Counted from the stretch's first letter, positions 1 to 6,072 are shown. The stretch is DNA of 7,956 nt from Firmicutes bacterium UBA1535 (GCA_002323775.1 DCPV01000198.1:22140-30095), one strand, 5' to 3'. Notes: generated by a model not told the origin, from the letters alone. Program-made: numbers and translations.

Positions 1-571
1 AATCGTTCTTGATATGACAATAGCCGTGCAAATACCATGAAAAGTCTTTGAGCAGCAAAGAAAATGGCTCTGCTGTTCGATGGATATATTCTCCTTTAGT
101 GTTTATATAGTCAAATTCAATTATCCTTTTTTCATCAATTGCTTTATTGAGAATTTTAAGCTTTTGCTTATCAGTATTATTGCTGTTCCAATTACTATAG
201 TCTATGTTAATTGCAGATTTATTAATATAATTATCATCATTGTTTTGATGCTTAAAACACTCTAATTTCTCTAAAGTGCTTGAAATTTTTTTGCTGCTGA
301 CAGTACTGTTTAAATTTCGCAAGGCTGTAGTGATAGTTCCTATTTCAGCTTCATTTAAAAAGTTTTTATCTATTTTATAATTTTCCATAATACCAAATCC
401 GCCATCCGCACCCATATACGAAACTATAGGAATGCCTGCCTGATTAATAGTATCAATGTCTCTATAAATTGTTCTCTGCGATACCTCAAAATATTCTGCA
501 AGCTCTTTTGCGTTAATATGCTTTCTATTAATTAAAAGCATTACTATTGCAAGCAATCTATCAATCTTCAC
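1..571 (-). CDS. YafY-type HTH/WYL-domain transcriptional regulator, C-terminus cut by window edge
   Basis: About 190 N-terminal residues are visible; the C-terminal end lies beyond the left edge. The protein starts VKIDRLLAIVMLL and has a DeoR/HTH_11-type winged helix at residues 1-60, with the recognition-helix stretch EVSQRTIYRDIDTI followed by the wing GADGGFGI. A WYL domain begins near residue 140, with EPFSLLLKDFSWYLHGYC matching the core that names the family. Such proteins bind DNA and often sense a ligand through the WYL domain. The start is GTG at 571, chosen because AGAGGTGA (575-582) sits just upstream and the helix-turn-helix begins at once. It lies downstream of the resistance operon in the same direction, with its own promoter at 709-737 and no clear terminator in between, so partial co-transcription is possible. 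Its target is unknown. The family call is firm; a role in controlling the neighbouring resistance genes is only a guess. Confidence 0.88.
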   Translation of the reverse strand, partial: MKIDRLLAIVMLLINRKHINAKELAEYFEVSQRTIYRDIDTINQAGIPIVSYMGADGGFGIMENYKIDKNFLNEAEIGTITTALRNLNSTVSSKKISSTLEKLECFKHQNNDDNYINKSAINIDYSNWNSNNTDKQKLKILNKAIDEKRIIEFDYINTKGEYIHRTAEPFSLLLKDFSWYLHGYCHIKND

Positions 572-574
572 AAG

Positions 575-582
575 TCACCTCT
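575..582 (-). promoter_or_regulatory. Ribosome binding site of the WYL regulator
   Basis: AGAGGTGA on the minus strand lies three bases from the GTG at 571. It is what decides for this GTG start, since no in-frame ATG follows until residue 11, inside the first helix of the helix-turn-helix domain. Confidence 0.6.
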
Positions 583-708
583 GCATAAATGGCAATATTG
601 TAAAACAAGAAGAAGCGTACTCACCTCAACATTAATTTCATACTAACTTTTCATTCTTACTTTAAATTACCTTTTAGATTTTACATTATGCCTTACACTA
701 CCATGTCT

Positions 709-737
709 ATTATAATAAGATTTACATATAATTGCAA
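709..737 (-). promoter_or_regulatory. Sigma-A-type promoter of the WYL regulator
   Basis: TTGCAA (732-737) and a perfect TATAAT (709-714, minus strand) are separated by exactly 17 bases. It starts right after the stop codon of the Tet-like gene at 742 and would give the regulator a leader of about 130 bases. No intrinsic terminator is visible between 571 and 742, so read-through from the upstream operon is also possible. Confidence 0.6.
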
Positions 738-741
738 TACC

Positions 742-2724
742 TTAAATTGCTCCAATCTTATACATTATATATTCTTTCTTATTAAGAGGATTTATAACAT
801 TTCTCTTGCAAATCTTGCTTTCGTCAAATACTGTATCTCTGTAGCCTCCAAATTTTGTTATAAATATTCCCTTTCCCTCTGTGTAAGATGCAACCTTTAT
901 TTGATAATCTTTGGAGCTTTCAACTGGTATAATACCATTTAATATATAATCTCCTCCTGCTAAATTTGGATTATCAAATTCAGCACCCATCATTTTTAAA
1001 TCAAACATCGCCTTGCTTATTGAGTACTCAGGTATTCTTAACTCAAAGTCGTTTATTGGCTCTAAAAGCTTAGTTTTAGCATTATCAACAGCTTCCATCA
1101 ATACCATTGGAGTTAGATTTCTAAAATCAGAAGGTGTGCTTTCTACACTATTGTATTCTGTATACATAAGCGTCACTCTTGTATCGGTTAGCTCCCACCC
1201 ATATAAGCCATATTTGCAAGTATCGTACACAGCTTCTTCAATGGCTCTTAAAAATGTTTTTGGAAGAAAGCCTGCTGTAACCTTAGATTCATATACAATT
1301 CCACTTCCTCTTTCTAACGGTTCTACTTTAATTTCAACAGTAGCATGAAATATATTCAAGCTTTGACCCTCATACATCATGGCATTTCCCGTTCCGCATA
1401 CTGTTTCCTTGTATATAGTTTGATTGTTGGAAAACTCCACCTTTAATTTGTATTGACTTTCTAAGACTGAACTGATTATTTCCTTTTGCACTTCACCAAA
1501 TAAATTAATGTAAATATCTTTATTGGAATTATCAGATTCTAAATCCAAAAGAGGGTCTTCATCACTTAAATTTAGAAGTGCCATATATAGCTTGTGATTA
1601 TCTTCACCGTTTACTAAGGAAATCTTAGTTTTTAGAGTAGGTCTTGCAAGCGATGCTTCTTTTAATTTATCGCTCCTCTTGCCAATAATAGAGCCTATTT
1701 TCATACATGAGATGCCATGTATAACACCTATATCCCCACATGATATTTTTTTAGTATCTAATATTTTTCCATTTTCTAAAGAGCTTATTTTCTTTACTTT
1801 TTCAAGTATTGGCTCATCAGAAGAATGTGGAGAAGTTATGCCTATAATATCTCTGACATTTATTTCTCCCCCAAACATTCTTACATATGCCTTTTTCTCG
1901 TTAGAAGCTGTTCTTTCAATTTTAAACACTAATCCGGATAATTCACTGCTAGTTTTATCTTCATTTTCATTGTTTATCGGAAAATGCTTCAGAATTTTAT
2001 CCAGCAATAAATTCGTGCCTATATTTAAGCCAGCCGAGCCGATAAACACAGGATAAATCATAGCATTACTTGAATACAAAGACACTTTTTTATCTATTAT
2101 ATCTTTGTCTACATATCCATTTTCCAAATATTCATTTAAAATCTCCTCATCAAGTTCTGACAACACATCTAAAATTCTGTTGTATAATTTCTCATTATCA
2201 TAGCTATCAATGATTTTTACTTCCTTAGTTTCTTCATTTTCACAGCTTTGCAGCATAAGAGCTTTGTCACTAAGTAGCTTTAGGATTTCACCATACACCC
2301 TGATTGCATCAGCTCCTATTCTATCAAGCTTGTTTATAAATATTATTGTTGGTATATTAAGCTTTTTCAGAGTATTAAATAAAACCTTTGTTTGAGACTG
2401 AATACCCTCAACCGCAGAAATTACAAGCACTGCACCATCGAGTACACTTAATGAGCGTTCTACCTCTGATATAAAGTCTATATGACCGGGTGTGTCCAAT
2501 ATATTTATTTTTATATTGTTGTAATTAAAAGATATTGCAGAAGCTTTTATTGTTATACCCCTTGTTTTTTCAAGCTCCATTGTATCCGTTTGTGTGTCGC
2601 CATTATCAACTCTGCCTATTTTATCTATCACCTTGCCGTGATATAAAAGATTTTCTGTCACTGTTGTTTTACCCGCATCTACGTGAGCGACTATTCCTAA
2701 ATTAATTGTTTTTATTATATCCAT
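742..2724 (-). CDS. Tet-class ribosomal protection protein (EF-G-like translational GTPase)
   Basis: A 660-residue translational GTPase of the Tet(M)/Tet(O)/TetB(P) class, which binds the ribosome like EF-G and dislodges tetracycline. All GTPase motifs are intact: AHVDAGKT (13-20), RGIT (55-58), DTPGH (77-81), NKLD (131-134) and SA (230-231). Domain II follows (about 262-350), then the EF-G-like domains III-V, ending in the Tet-like C-terminal stretch NPLNKKEYIMYK. Length is normal for the class (about 640-660). From memory, the N-terminal third is closest to clostridial TetB(P). The drug-site loop in domain IV reads YNSVESTPSDFR (524-535), where Tet(M) has YYSPVSTPADFR, so the key proline is valine here. 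I prefer ATG at 2724 over the in-frame TTG at 2727, because AGGAG (2730-2734) is five bases from the ATG and only two from the TTG. It begins 12 bases after the ABC-F stop and is surely in the same operon. True tetracycline resistance is likely but unproven given the altered loop. Confidence 0.92.
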   Translation of the reverse strand: MDIIKTINLGIVAHVDAGKTTVTENLLYHGKVIDKIGRVDNGDTQTDTMELEKTRGITIKASAISFNYNNIKINILDTPGHIDFISEVERSLSVLDGAVLVISAVEGIQSQTKVLFNTLKKLNIPTIIFINKLDRIGADAIRVYGEILKLLSDKALMLQSCENEETKEVKIIDSYDNEKLYNRILDVLSELDEEILNEYLENGYVDKDIIDKKVSLYSSNAMIYPVFIGSAGLNIGTNLLLDKILKHFPINNENEDKTSSELSGLVFKIERTASNEKKAYVRMFGGEINVRDIIGITSPHSSDEPILEKVKKISSLENGKILDTKKISCGDIGVIHGISCMKIGSIIGKRSDKLKEASLARPTLKTKISLVNGEDNHKLYMALLNLSDEDPLLDLESDNSNKDIYINLFGEVQKEIISSVLESQYKLKVEFSNNQTIYKETVCGTGNAMMYEGQSLNIFHATVEIKVEPLERGSGIVYESKVTAGFLPKTFLRAIEEAVYDTCKYGLYGWELTDTRVTLMYTEYNSVESTPSDFRNLTPMVLMEAVDNAKTKLLEPINDFELRIPEYSISKAMFDLKMMGAEFDNPNLAGGDYILNGIIPVESSKDYQIKVASYTEGKGIFITKFGGYRDTVFDESKICKRNVINPLNKKEYIMYKIGAI

Positions 2725-2729
2725 CAATT

Positions 2730-2734
2730 CTCCT
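2730..2734 (-). promoter_or_regulatory. Ribosome binding site deciding the start of the Tet-like gene
   Basis: AGGAG on the minus strand lies in the 12-base gap after the ABC-F stop codon. It is five bases from ATG at 2724 and two bases from the TTG just before it, so ATG is the likelier start. Confidence 0.7.
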
Positions 2735-2736
2735 AT

Positions 2737-4386
2737 TTACAGTTTAACAACTTTCGTTGCAATATTTTCATTGAACATATAATCATGCTCTACAAATATC
2801 ATTGTAGGATTGTATTCTAGTATCAATCTTTCAATTTGCATCCTTGAAATTATATCAATATAGTTTAACGGCTCATCCCATATATATAAATTTGCTTTTT
2901 GCGACAAGCTTTTTGCAATCAATACCTTTTTCTTTTGTCCTGCACTAAGCTCTGACAAATCCTTTTCAATAGAATTCGGGTTGAAATCCAGCTTTGATAG
3001 TATAGCTCTAAACAAGCTTTCATCTATAGCCTCACTTTCAACATATTCCTTAAAGCTTCCTCTCAAATGAGATGTGTCCTGTGATATATAGGACATTGTA
3101 AGCTGATTGCCTATATTGACATTTCCCTCATAGCTTATGCCCTCACCGAGTATTAATTTTATAATGCTTGACTTGCCACAACCGTTTTTTCCTCTCAAAG
3201 CTACCCTATCGCCCTCATTTACTGTAAAGCTTAGCTCATCAAAGATTTTTTTGTCTCCATAATTTATGGATAAATTATCAATATTGATATAATTAGTTTT
3301 TAAATAGGCCTGAGGATGAATTTTTAAATCATCAGCTCTTTCAATATTTTTTAGAAGTTTTTTCTTATCCTCAATTGCCTTTTCTTTTCTATGTTCAATA
3401 TTTTTAGCTTTTTTCATCATTCTTGCTGCTTGTGCCCCAACAGCACCTCTGTCATATACATGCTCTCCTATTTTGCTTTTCTCAACCAAGTCACTCCATC
3501 CCTTAGAGCGTCTAAATGACTCCTCTAAAGATTTAATTTCTTTCTTTAGCTTATCATTTTGTGCTATTTCATAGTTATCTTGAAGTTCTCTATTGTAATT
3601 CCAACTTGTAAAGTTACCCTTTTGTATCTCGATATCATTTTTATTTATTGAAATAATATGGTCAACAATTTTATCTACAAAGTGTCTGTCGTGTGATACC
3701 AATATAAATCCTTTTTTAGAATTTAAGTATTTTGCTACACTATCCCTACCCTCTATATCCAAATGGTTTGTAGGCTCATCTATGAGTAAAAAATTATTCT
3801 TTTTCAGAAATAATGCTGCTAACATCAGCTTAGTTCTTTCACCATTGCTAAGGGTGTTAAAGCCCCTTTCAAGAACATCAACCTCTACATCAAGCTTTCT
3901 TATTTCTTTTTCTATAAGCTCATCTATTATATATCCGTCATGGCTCATGTACAAATCCAATATCTTTCCGTACTCAATCATTGATTTTTCAGTGTTTTCC
4001 TTTATATATAAATTCATTTCTTCTTCCCATTTTGAGAATGGTGCGATAATGTTTTTAATAATATATAGAGTATTTTCTTCTTCATCTATTGCTTGTTTTA
4101 ATTCTGTACTCTCACTTCCATTAGAAAGATAGTCTTTATTATCTTTCTCTGTATCTCTTTGTTTAACTTCAAATGGAAAATAGTCAAAGCTGACAGGACT
4201 TGTTATCGTCCCACCATATTTGTATTTACCCTGCAATAAATTTAAAAATGTTGTCTTACCCCTCCCGTTTCTGCCTATAAAGCCAAGCTTCCAATCAGTA
4301 TCTATCTCAAAAGACACATTTTCAAATATATTTTCATAGTTTGTATCATAGCTAAATGTTAAATTACTTACTTTTATTTGCGACAT
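2737..4386 (-). CDS. Lsa/CplR-like ABC-F ribosome protection ATPase
   Basis: A soluble 549-residue protein with two ATPase domains and no membrane segments. This is the ABC-F layout, in which the protein enters the ribosomal E site and displaces drugs from the peptidyl-transferase centre. Domain 1 has Walker A GRNGRGKTT (38-46), signature LSNGE (179-183), Walker B LLIDEP with catalytic Glu204, and switch His232. Domain 2 has Walker A GKNGCGKSS (399-407), signature LSAGQ (480-484), Walker B YIWDEP with Glu505, and His534. The charged linker (about 262-350), with VGAQAARMMKKAKNI at 316-330, matches the interdomain arm of Lsa-type proteins, which confer resistance to lincosamides, streptogramin A and pleuromutilins. 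It is about 50 residues longer than Lsa(A), mostly from extra sequence between Walker A and the signature of domain 1. ATG at 4386 has AGGAGG seven bases upstream. First gene of the operon with the Tet-like GTPase. Resistance spectrum is inferred from family only. Confidence 0.92.
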   Translation of the reverse strand: MSQIKVSNLTFSYDTNYENIFENVSFEIDTDWKLGFIGRNGRGKTTFLNLLQGKYKYGGTITSPVSFDYFPFEVKQRDTEKDNKDYLSNGSESTELKQAIDEEENTLYIIKNIIAPFSKWEEEMNLYIKENTEKSMIEYGKILDLYMSHDGYIIDELIEKEIRKLDVEVDVLERGFNTLSNGERTKLMLAALFLKKNNFLLIDEPTNHLDIEGRDSVAKYLNSKKGFILVSHDRHFVDKIVDHIISINKNDIEIQKGNFTSWNYNRELQDNYEIAQNDKLKKEIKSLEESFRRSKGWSDLVEKSKIGEHVYDRGAVGAQAARMMKKAKNIEHRKEKAIEDKKKLLKNIERADDLKIHPQAYLKTNYINIDNLSINYGDKKIFDELSFTVNEGDRVALRGKNGCGKSSIIKLILGEGISYEGNVNIGNQLTMSYISQDTSHLRGSFKEYVESEAIDESLFRAILSKLDFNPNSIEKDLSELSAGQKKKVLIAKSLSQKANLYIWDEPLNYIDIISRMQIERLILEYNPTMIFVEHDYMFNENIATKVVKL

Positions 4387-4393
4387 CTAAATT

Positions 4394-4399
4394 CCTCCT
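4394..4399 (-). promoter_or_regulatory. Strong ribosome binding site of the ABC-F gene
   Basis: A perfect AGGAGG on the minus strand, seven bases before ATG at 4386. Such a strong site suggests that expression is limited upstream, by transcription or attenuation, rather than by translation initiation. Confidence 0.85.
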
Positions 4400-4440
4400 A
4401 AATGCTAATATTCAATGGACTTTCACAGTCTTTCTAATGT

Positions 4441-4461
4441 TTGCACAGCAAGGTTGTGCAA
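4441..4461 (-). other. Hairpin between terminator T2 and the ABC-F start
   Basis: TTGCACA and TGTGCAA form a perfect 7-base-pair stem around a 7-base loop. It has no following T-run, so it is not a terminator. It may protect the 5' end of processed mRNA or take part in leader folding; its role is unknown. Confidence 0.5.
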
Positions 4462-4533
4462 GCCTATTCAAAAACCTTAAAAATCCTGTTTCGTTAATCA
4501 TGCAGACTTAACATAAATTTTTCATCATTATAC

Positions 4534-4584
4534 AAAAATCCCCAAGACAAGAATAATTTCAATAATCTCATCTTAGGGATTTTT
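4534..4584 (-). terminator. Intrinsic terminator T2 (attenuator) in the ABC-F leader
   Basis: On the minus strand AAAAATCCCTAAGA (4584-4571) pairs with TCTTGGGGATTTTT (4547-4534): 14 pairs with one mismatch, ending in a T-run. The 23-base loop contains TGAGATTATT (4561-4570), which is exactly complementary to the upstream segment at 4719-4728. Because it lies between the promoter and the first gene, it should act as an attenuator and not as an end-of-gene terminator. Confidence 0.65.
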
Positions 4585-4618
4585 ATATTAAATAATACAA
4601 ATTGTTTTAACACACAAA

Positions 4619-4637
4619 ATGAAAGCAAAGCTTTCAT
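4619..4637 (-). other. Compact hairpin between terminators T1 and T2
   Basis: ATGAAAGC and GCTTTCAT form a perfect 8-base-pair stem with a 3-base loop. On the minus strand it follows the T-run of T1 almost directly and is itself followed by TTTTG. It may be a weak extra terminator or may stabilise the end of the T1-terminated RNA. Confidence 0.5.
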
Positions 4638-4638
4638 C

Positions 4639-4687
4639 AAAAAAAGATTGTAGCGTCTTTTCTGCGAAAAGTCACTTAATACAATCT
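4639..4687 (-). terminator. Intrinsic terminator T1 (attenuator) in the ABC-F leader
   Basis: On the minus strand AGATTGTA (4687-4680) pairs with TACAATCT (4652-4645), with an inner stem CTTTTC-GCA-GAAAAG, and is followed by six further T residues (4644-4639). This is a textbook Rho-independent terminator, placed upstream of the first gene of the operon. Its 5' arm overlaps TGAGATT (4683-4689), which can instead pair with AATCTCA (4719-4725). The two structures exclude each other, as in an attenuator. Confidence 0.75.
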
Positions 4688-4728
4688 CATAATTTCATGA
4701 ATTAAATTTTTATAGTGCTGAGATTATT
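4683..4728 (-). promoter_or_regulatory. Candidate antiterminator hairpin
   Basis: AATCTCA (4719-4725) pairs perfectly with TGAGATT (4683-4689), extendable by a U-G and an A-U pair. The segment between has its own weak AATT-type stem. Forming this hairpin takes the 5' arm out of terminator T1. It lies about 36 bases after the stop codon of the 20-residue leader peptide, which suits control by ribosome position or by RNA polymerase pausing. Confidence 0.5.
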
Positions 4729-4763
4729 CTTTCATAAGTATGATTGCATAGTCTAAGCTAAAT

Positions 4764-4826
4764 TTAGCTATCTAAAATATCTTTCAGATATTTTTGTGTA
4801 ACAAAAATAATACAATTTAATTGCAT
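4764..4826 (-). CDS. Putative 20-residue attenuator leader peptide
   Basis: Minus-strand ORF MQLNCIIFVTQKYLKDILDS, starting at ATG 4826, with AAGGAG (core GGAG at 4833-4836) six bases upstream: a better-placed ribosome site than chance would usually give. It lies in the transcribed leader of the ABC-F gene and ends shortly before the antiterminator and terminator T1. A hairpin (AAAATATC paired with GATATTTT, 4774-4794) lies within its codons 11-18, and the 14-base palindrome AGCTAAATTTAGCT (4756-4769) covers its stop codon. A ribosome stalled in its first half would melt or mask these structures. I do not recognise a known stalling motif. Most likely a cis-acting regulatory peptide with no role of its own after synthesis. 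Confidence 0.55.
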   Translation of the reverse strand: MQLNCIIFVTQKYLKDILDS

Positions 4827-4902
4827 CACATGCTCCTTATAAAAATAACTTCTTATCCCTATAAGGCTTATCATACTTCTAACTATTTAATTTTGTTAGT
4901 TT

Positions 4903-4923
4903 TTAAAAGAATGTTTTTCTCAT
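4903..4923 (-). CDS. Possible very short upstream leader peptide MRKTFF
   Basis: ATG AGA AAA ACA TTC TTT TAA lies about 36 bases after the predicted transcription start, with AAAGGAG (4934-4940) ten bases ahead of the ATG. Six-residue leader peptides are known to control ABC-F genes (msrD has one), so this may be a second sensing peptide. The spacing from the ribosome site is slightly long and so short an ORF could arise by chance, hence low confidence. Confidence 0.35.
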   Translation of the reverse strand: MRKTFF

Positions 4924-4965
4924 CTCTATTAATCTCCTTTATTTTTAAAGGGTGTTTATACTTAC

Positions 4966-4994
4966 AGTATAATACTAAGACATAATTATGTCAA
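4966..4994 (-). promoter_or_regulatory. Consensus sigma-A promoter of the ABC-F/Tet-like operon
   Basis: A perfect TTGACA (4989-4994) and TATACT (4966-4971) on the minus strand, separated by exactly 17 bases. Transcription should start near 4959. With so strong a promoter, control probably comes from the leader attenuator and from whatever binds the palindrome at 4979-4992. Confidence 0.8.
4979..4992. promoter_or_regulatory. Palindrome overlapping the operon promoter (candidate operator)
   Basis: GACATAATTATGTC is a perfect 14-base palindrome covering the inner part of the -35 box and most of the spacer of the ABC-F promoter. This is a classic repressor position. Its ACATAAT/ATTATGT halves are the same as in the inverted repeats next to the recombinase. 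The binding protein is unknown; candidates are the WYL regulator, the recombinase or an unlinked factor. Confidence 0.45.
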
Positions 4995-5083
4995 TAAAAT
5001 TTTTTATATGCAAAAAGAACTTTGTGGTGATGTTCAATTAAAATAAGTGGATTTTAAAATAAAGAAAAAATGACAGAAGATAA

Positions 5084-5112
5084 TTGAGTAAAACTTTGCA
5101 CTGTGTTATAAT
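5084..5112 (+). promoter_or_regulatory. Sigma-A promoter of the recombinase gene
   Basis: TTGAGT (5084-5089), a 17-base spacer and a perfect TATAAT (5107-5112) preceded by TGT, an extended -10 element. Predicted start is near 5119, giving a leader of about 100 bases before ATG 5218. It diverges from the operon promoter at 4966-4994, so the two share a control region of about 90 bases. Confidence 0.75.
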
Positions 5113-5201
5113 ACTATCTTAGCTTAGAGTATAAGTAAATTTTATAAAGCTAGCTCCATTAACTAAAAAATATTAATAAATGTTTATATTCATCTATCGA
5201 A

Positions 5202-5208
5202 AAAGGAG
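5202..5208 (+). promoter_or_regulatory. Ribosome binding site of the recombinase
   Basis: AAAGGAG lies nine bases before ATG 5218 and supports that start. Confidence 0.7.
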
Positions 5209-5217
5209 TAAATTATC

Positions 5218-6072
5218 ATGAGACAAAAAATTGAACACAGCATAAGCTTATCTTTAATTGAAAGTTTTACTATGTATCTTAGAGAACAGGAAAAAAGCAG
5301 TTCCACTATCGAAAGATACAAACACAATCTTATTACATTATATAAATTTTTAAAAAATGAACCTGTTACAAAAAATAAGATCATCGAATGGAAAGAATAT
5401 TTAGTTAAAAAGTATGCAGCAACAAGTGTTAATGCCATGCTCGCAGCAATCAACACTTTTCTTAGCTTTGTTGGTTGGGTAGAATGTAAAGTAAAGCCAT
5501 TAAAAATACAGAAAAACTTGTTTTGCAGGGAGGAAAAGGAGCTTACAAAGGAAGAATACCTTCGCTTGATAAAAGCAGCAGAAAACACAAAAAATAGACG
5601 ACTTTCTTTAGTCATCCAATCTATATGCGCTACTGGGATAAGAGTATCAGAGCTTGCGTTTATAACTGTAGAGGCTGTTAAAAAGGGGCGTGCTGTAGTG
5701 AACTGCAAGTCTAAGACACGAACAATTTTTTTATCCGAAAAACTTCGCCGTTCTCTAATTCAATATATAGCAGAGCAAAAAAGGACTTCAGGACCTGTTT
5801 TCGTCACAAAAACAGGTAGAGCTCTCAATCGTTCTAATATTTGGCGTGATATGAAAAATCTTTGCGAAAGTGCAAATGTAAATCCAGAGAAAGTTTTTCC
5901 GCACAACTTGAGACATCTTTTTGCTCGTACTTATTATACCTTAGAAAAAGATTTATTCAGACTTGCAGATATACTCGGACATTCTAATGTCAATACTACA
6001 AGAATTTATACTATGGAAAGCGGAGCAATACATGCTAAGCAAATAGAACACATGAAGTTAGTTATTACATAA
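5218..6072 (+). CDS. Tyrosine site-specific recombinase (XerC/D-like integrase)
   Basis: A 284-residue tyrosine recombinase that cuts and rejoins DNA through a covalent 3'-phosphotyrosine. An N-terminal SAM-like core-binding domain (about 10-95, with SSSTIERYKHNL) is followed by the catalytic domain (about 107-280). The full catalytic set is present: Arg142 (ATGIRVSEL), Lys166 in the beta-hairpin (CKSKTR), His229 and Arg232 (HNLRH), His255 (LGHSN) and nucleophile Tyr264 (TRIYTME). Size and layout match Xer proteins and stand-alone integrases, without the arm-binding domain of large phage integrases. There is no excisionase or other phage gene nearby. Its last codon and stop lie inside an 18-base repeat that recurs inverted at 6400-6417, so it probably acts on these sites to flip the DNA between them and the chemoreceptor gene. 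It has its own promoter and ribosome site. The enzyme class is firm; the inversion role is inferred. A housekeeping Xer role seems less likely without a recognisable dif site. Confidence 0.93.
   Translation: MRQKIEHSISLSLIESFTMYLREQEKSSSTIERYKHNLITLYKFLKNEPVTKNKIIEWKEYLVKKYAATSVNAMLAAINTFLSFVGWVECKVKPLKIQKNLFCREEKELTKEEYLRLIKAAENTKNRRLSLVIQSICATGIRVSELAFITVEAVKKGRAVVNCKSKTRTIFLSEKLRRSLIQYIAEQKRTSGPVFVTKTGRALNRSNIWRDMKNLCESANVNPEKVFPHNLRHLFARTYYTLEKDLFRLADILGHSNVNTTRIYTMESGAIHAKQIEHMKLVIT

Larger units (their letters stand above)
4387..4959 (-). promoter_or_regulatory. Long attenuator-like 5' leader of the ABC-F/Tet-like operon
   Basis: About 570 untranslated bases separate the promoter from the ABC-F start. 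In transcription order they hold a possible 6-residue leader peptide (4903-4923), a 20-residue leader peptide (4764-4826), a switchable segment AATAATCTCA (4719-4728), terminator T1 (4639-4687), a short hairpin (4619-4637), terminator T2 (4534-4584), and another hairpin (4441-4461) before the AGGAGG. Leader peptides followed by a terminator that can be undone by alternative pairing are the known design of drug-induced attenuation in ABC-F genes (vmlR, lmo0919, msrD) and tet(M). By analogy, a drug-stalled ribosome on the leader peptide would favour read-through. That mechanism is inferred; the hairpins and reading frames are seen. Confidence 0.7.

Noticed and set aside
80..265. Plus-strand hydrophobic ORF of 61 residues
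   Set aside because: Antisense to the WYL regulator; its hydrophobicity is the complement of an AT-rich coding strand.
688..942. Plus-strand ORF of 84 residues overlapping the 3' end of the Tet-like gene
   Set aside because: Low-complexity product, no ribosome site, antisense to conserved C-terminal coding sequence.
1013..2395. Three plus-strand ORFs of 61-125 residues inside the Tet-like gene
   Set aside because: Shadows of a gene with intact GTPase motifs on the other strand.
4526..4532. TATAAT just after terminator T2 as a second promoter for the ABC-F gene
   Set aside because: No acceptable -35 box at 16-18 bases on the minus strand.
5190..5708. 172-residue minus-strand ORF antisense to the recombinase
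   Set aside because: It lies wholly over the 5' half and upstream edge of the recombinase, which has full catalytic motifs and a ribosome site. The antisense frame resembles no family I know.
5218..6072. Integrase of a phage or integrative element
   Set aside because: No excisionase, replication, transfer or phage genes are visible and the protein lacks an arm-binding domain. The element could still extend beyond the window.
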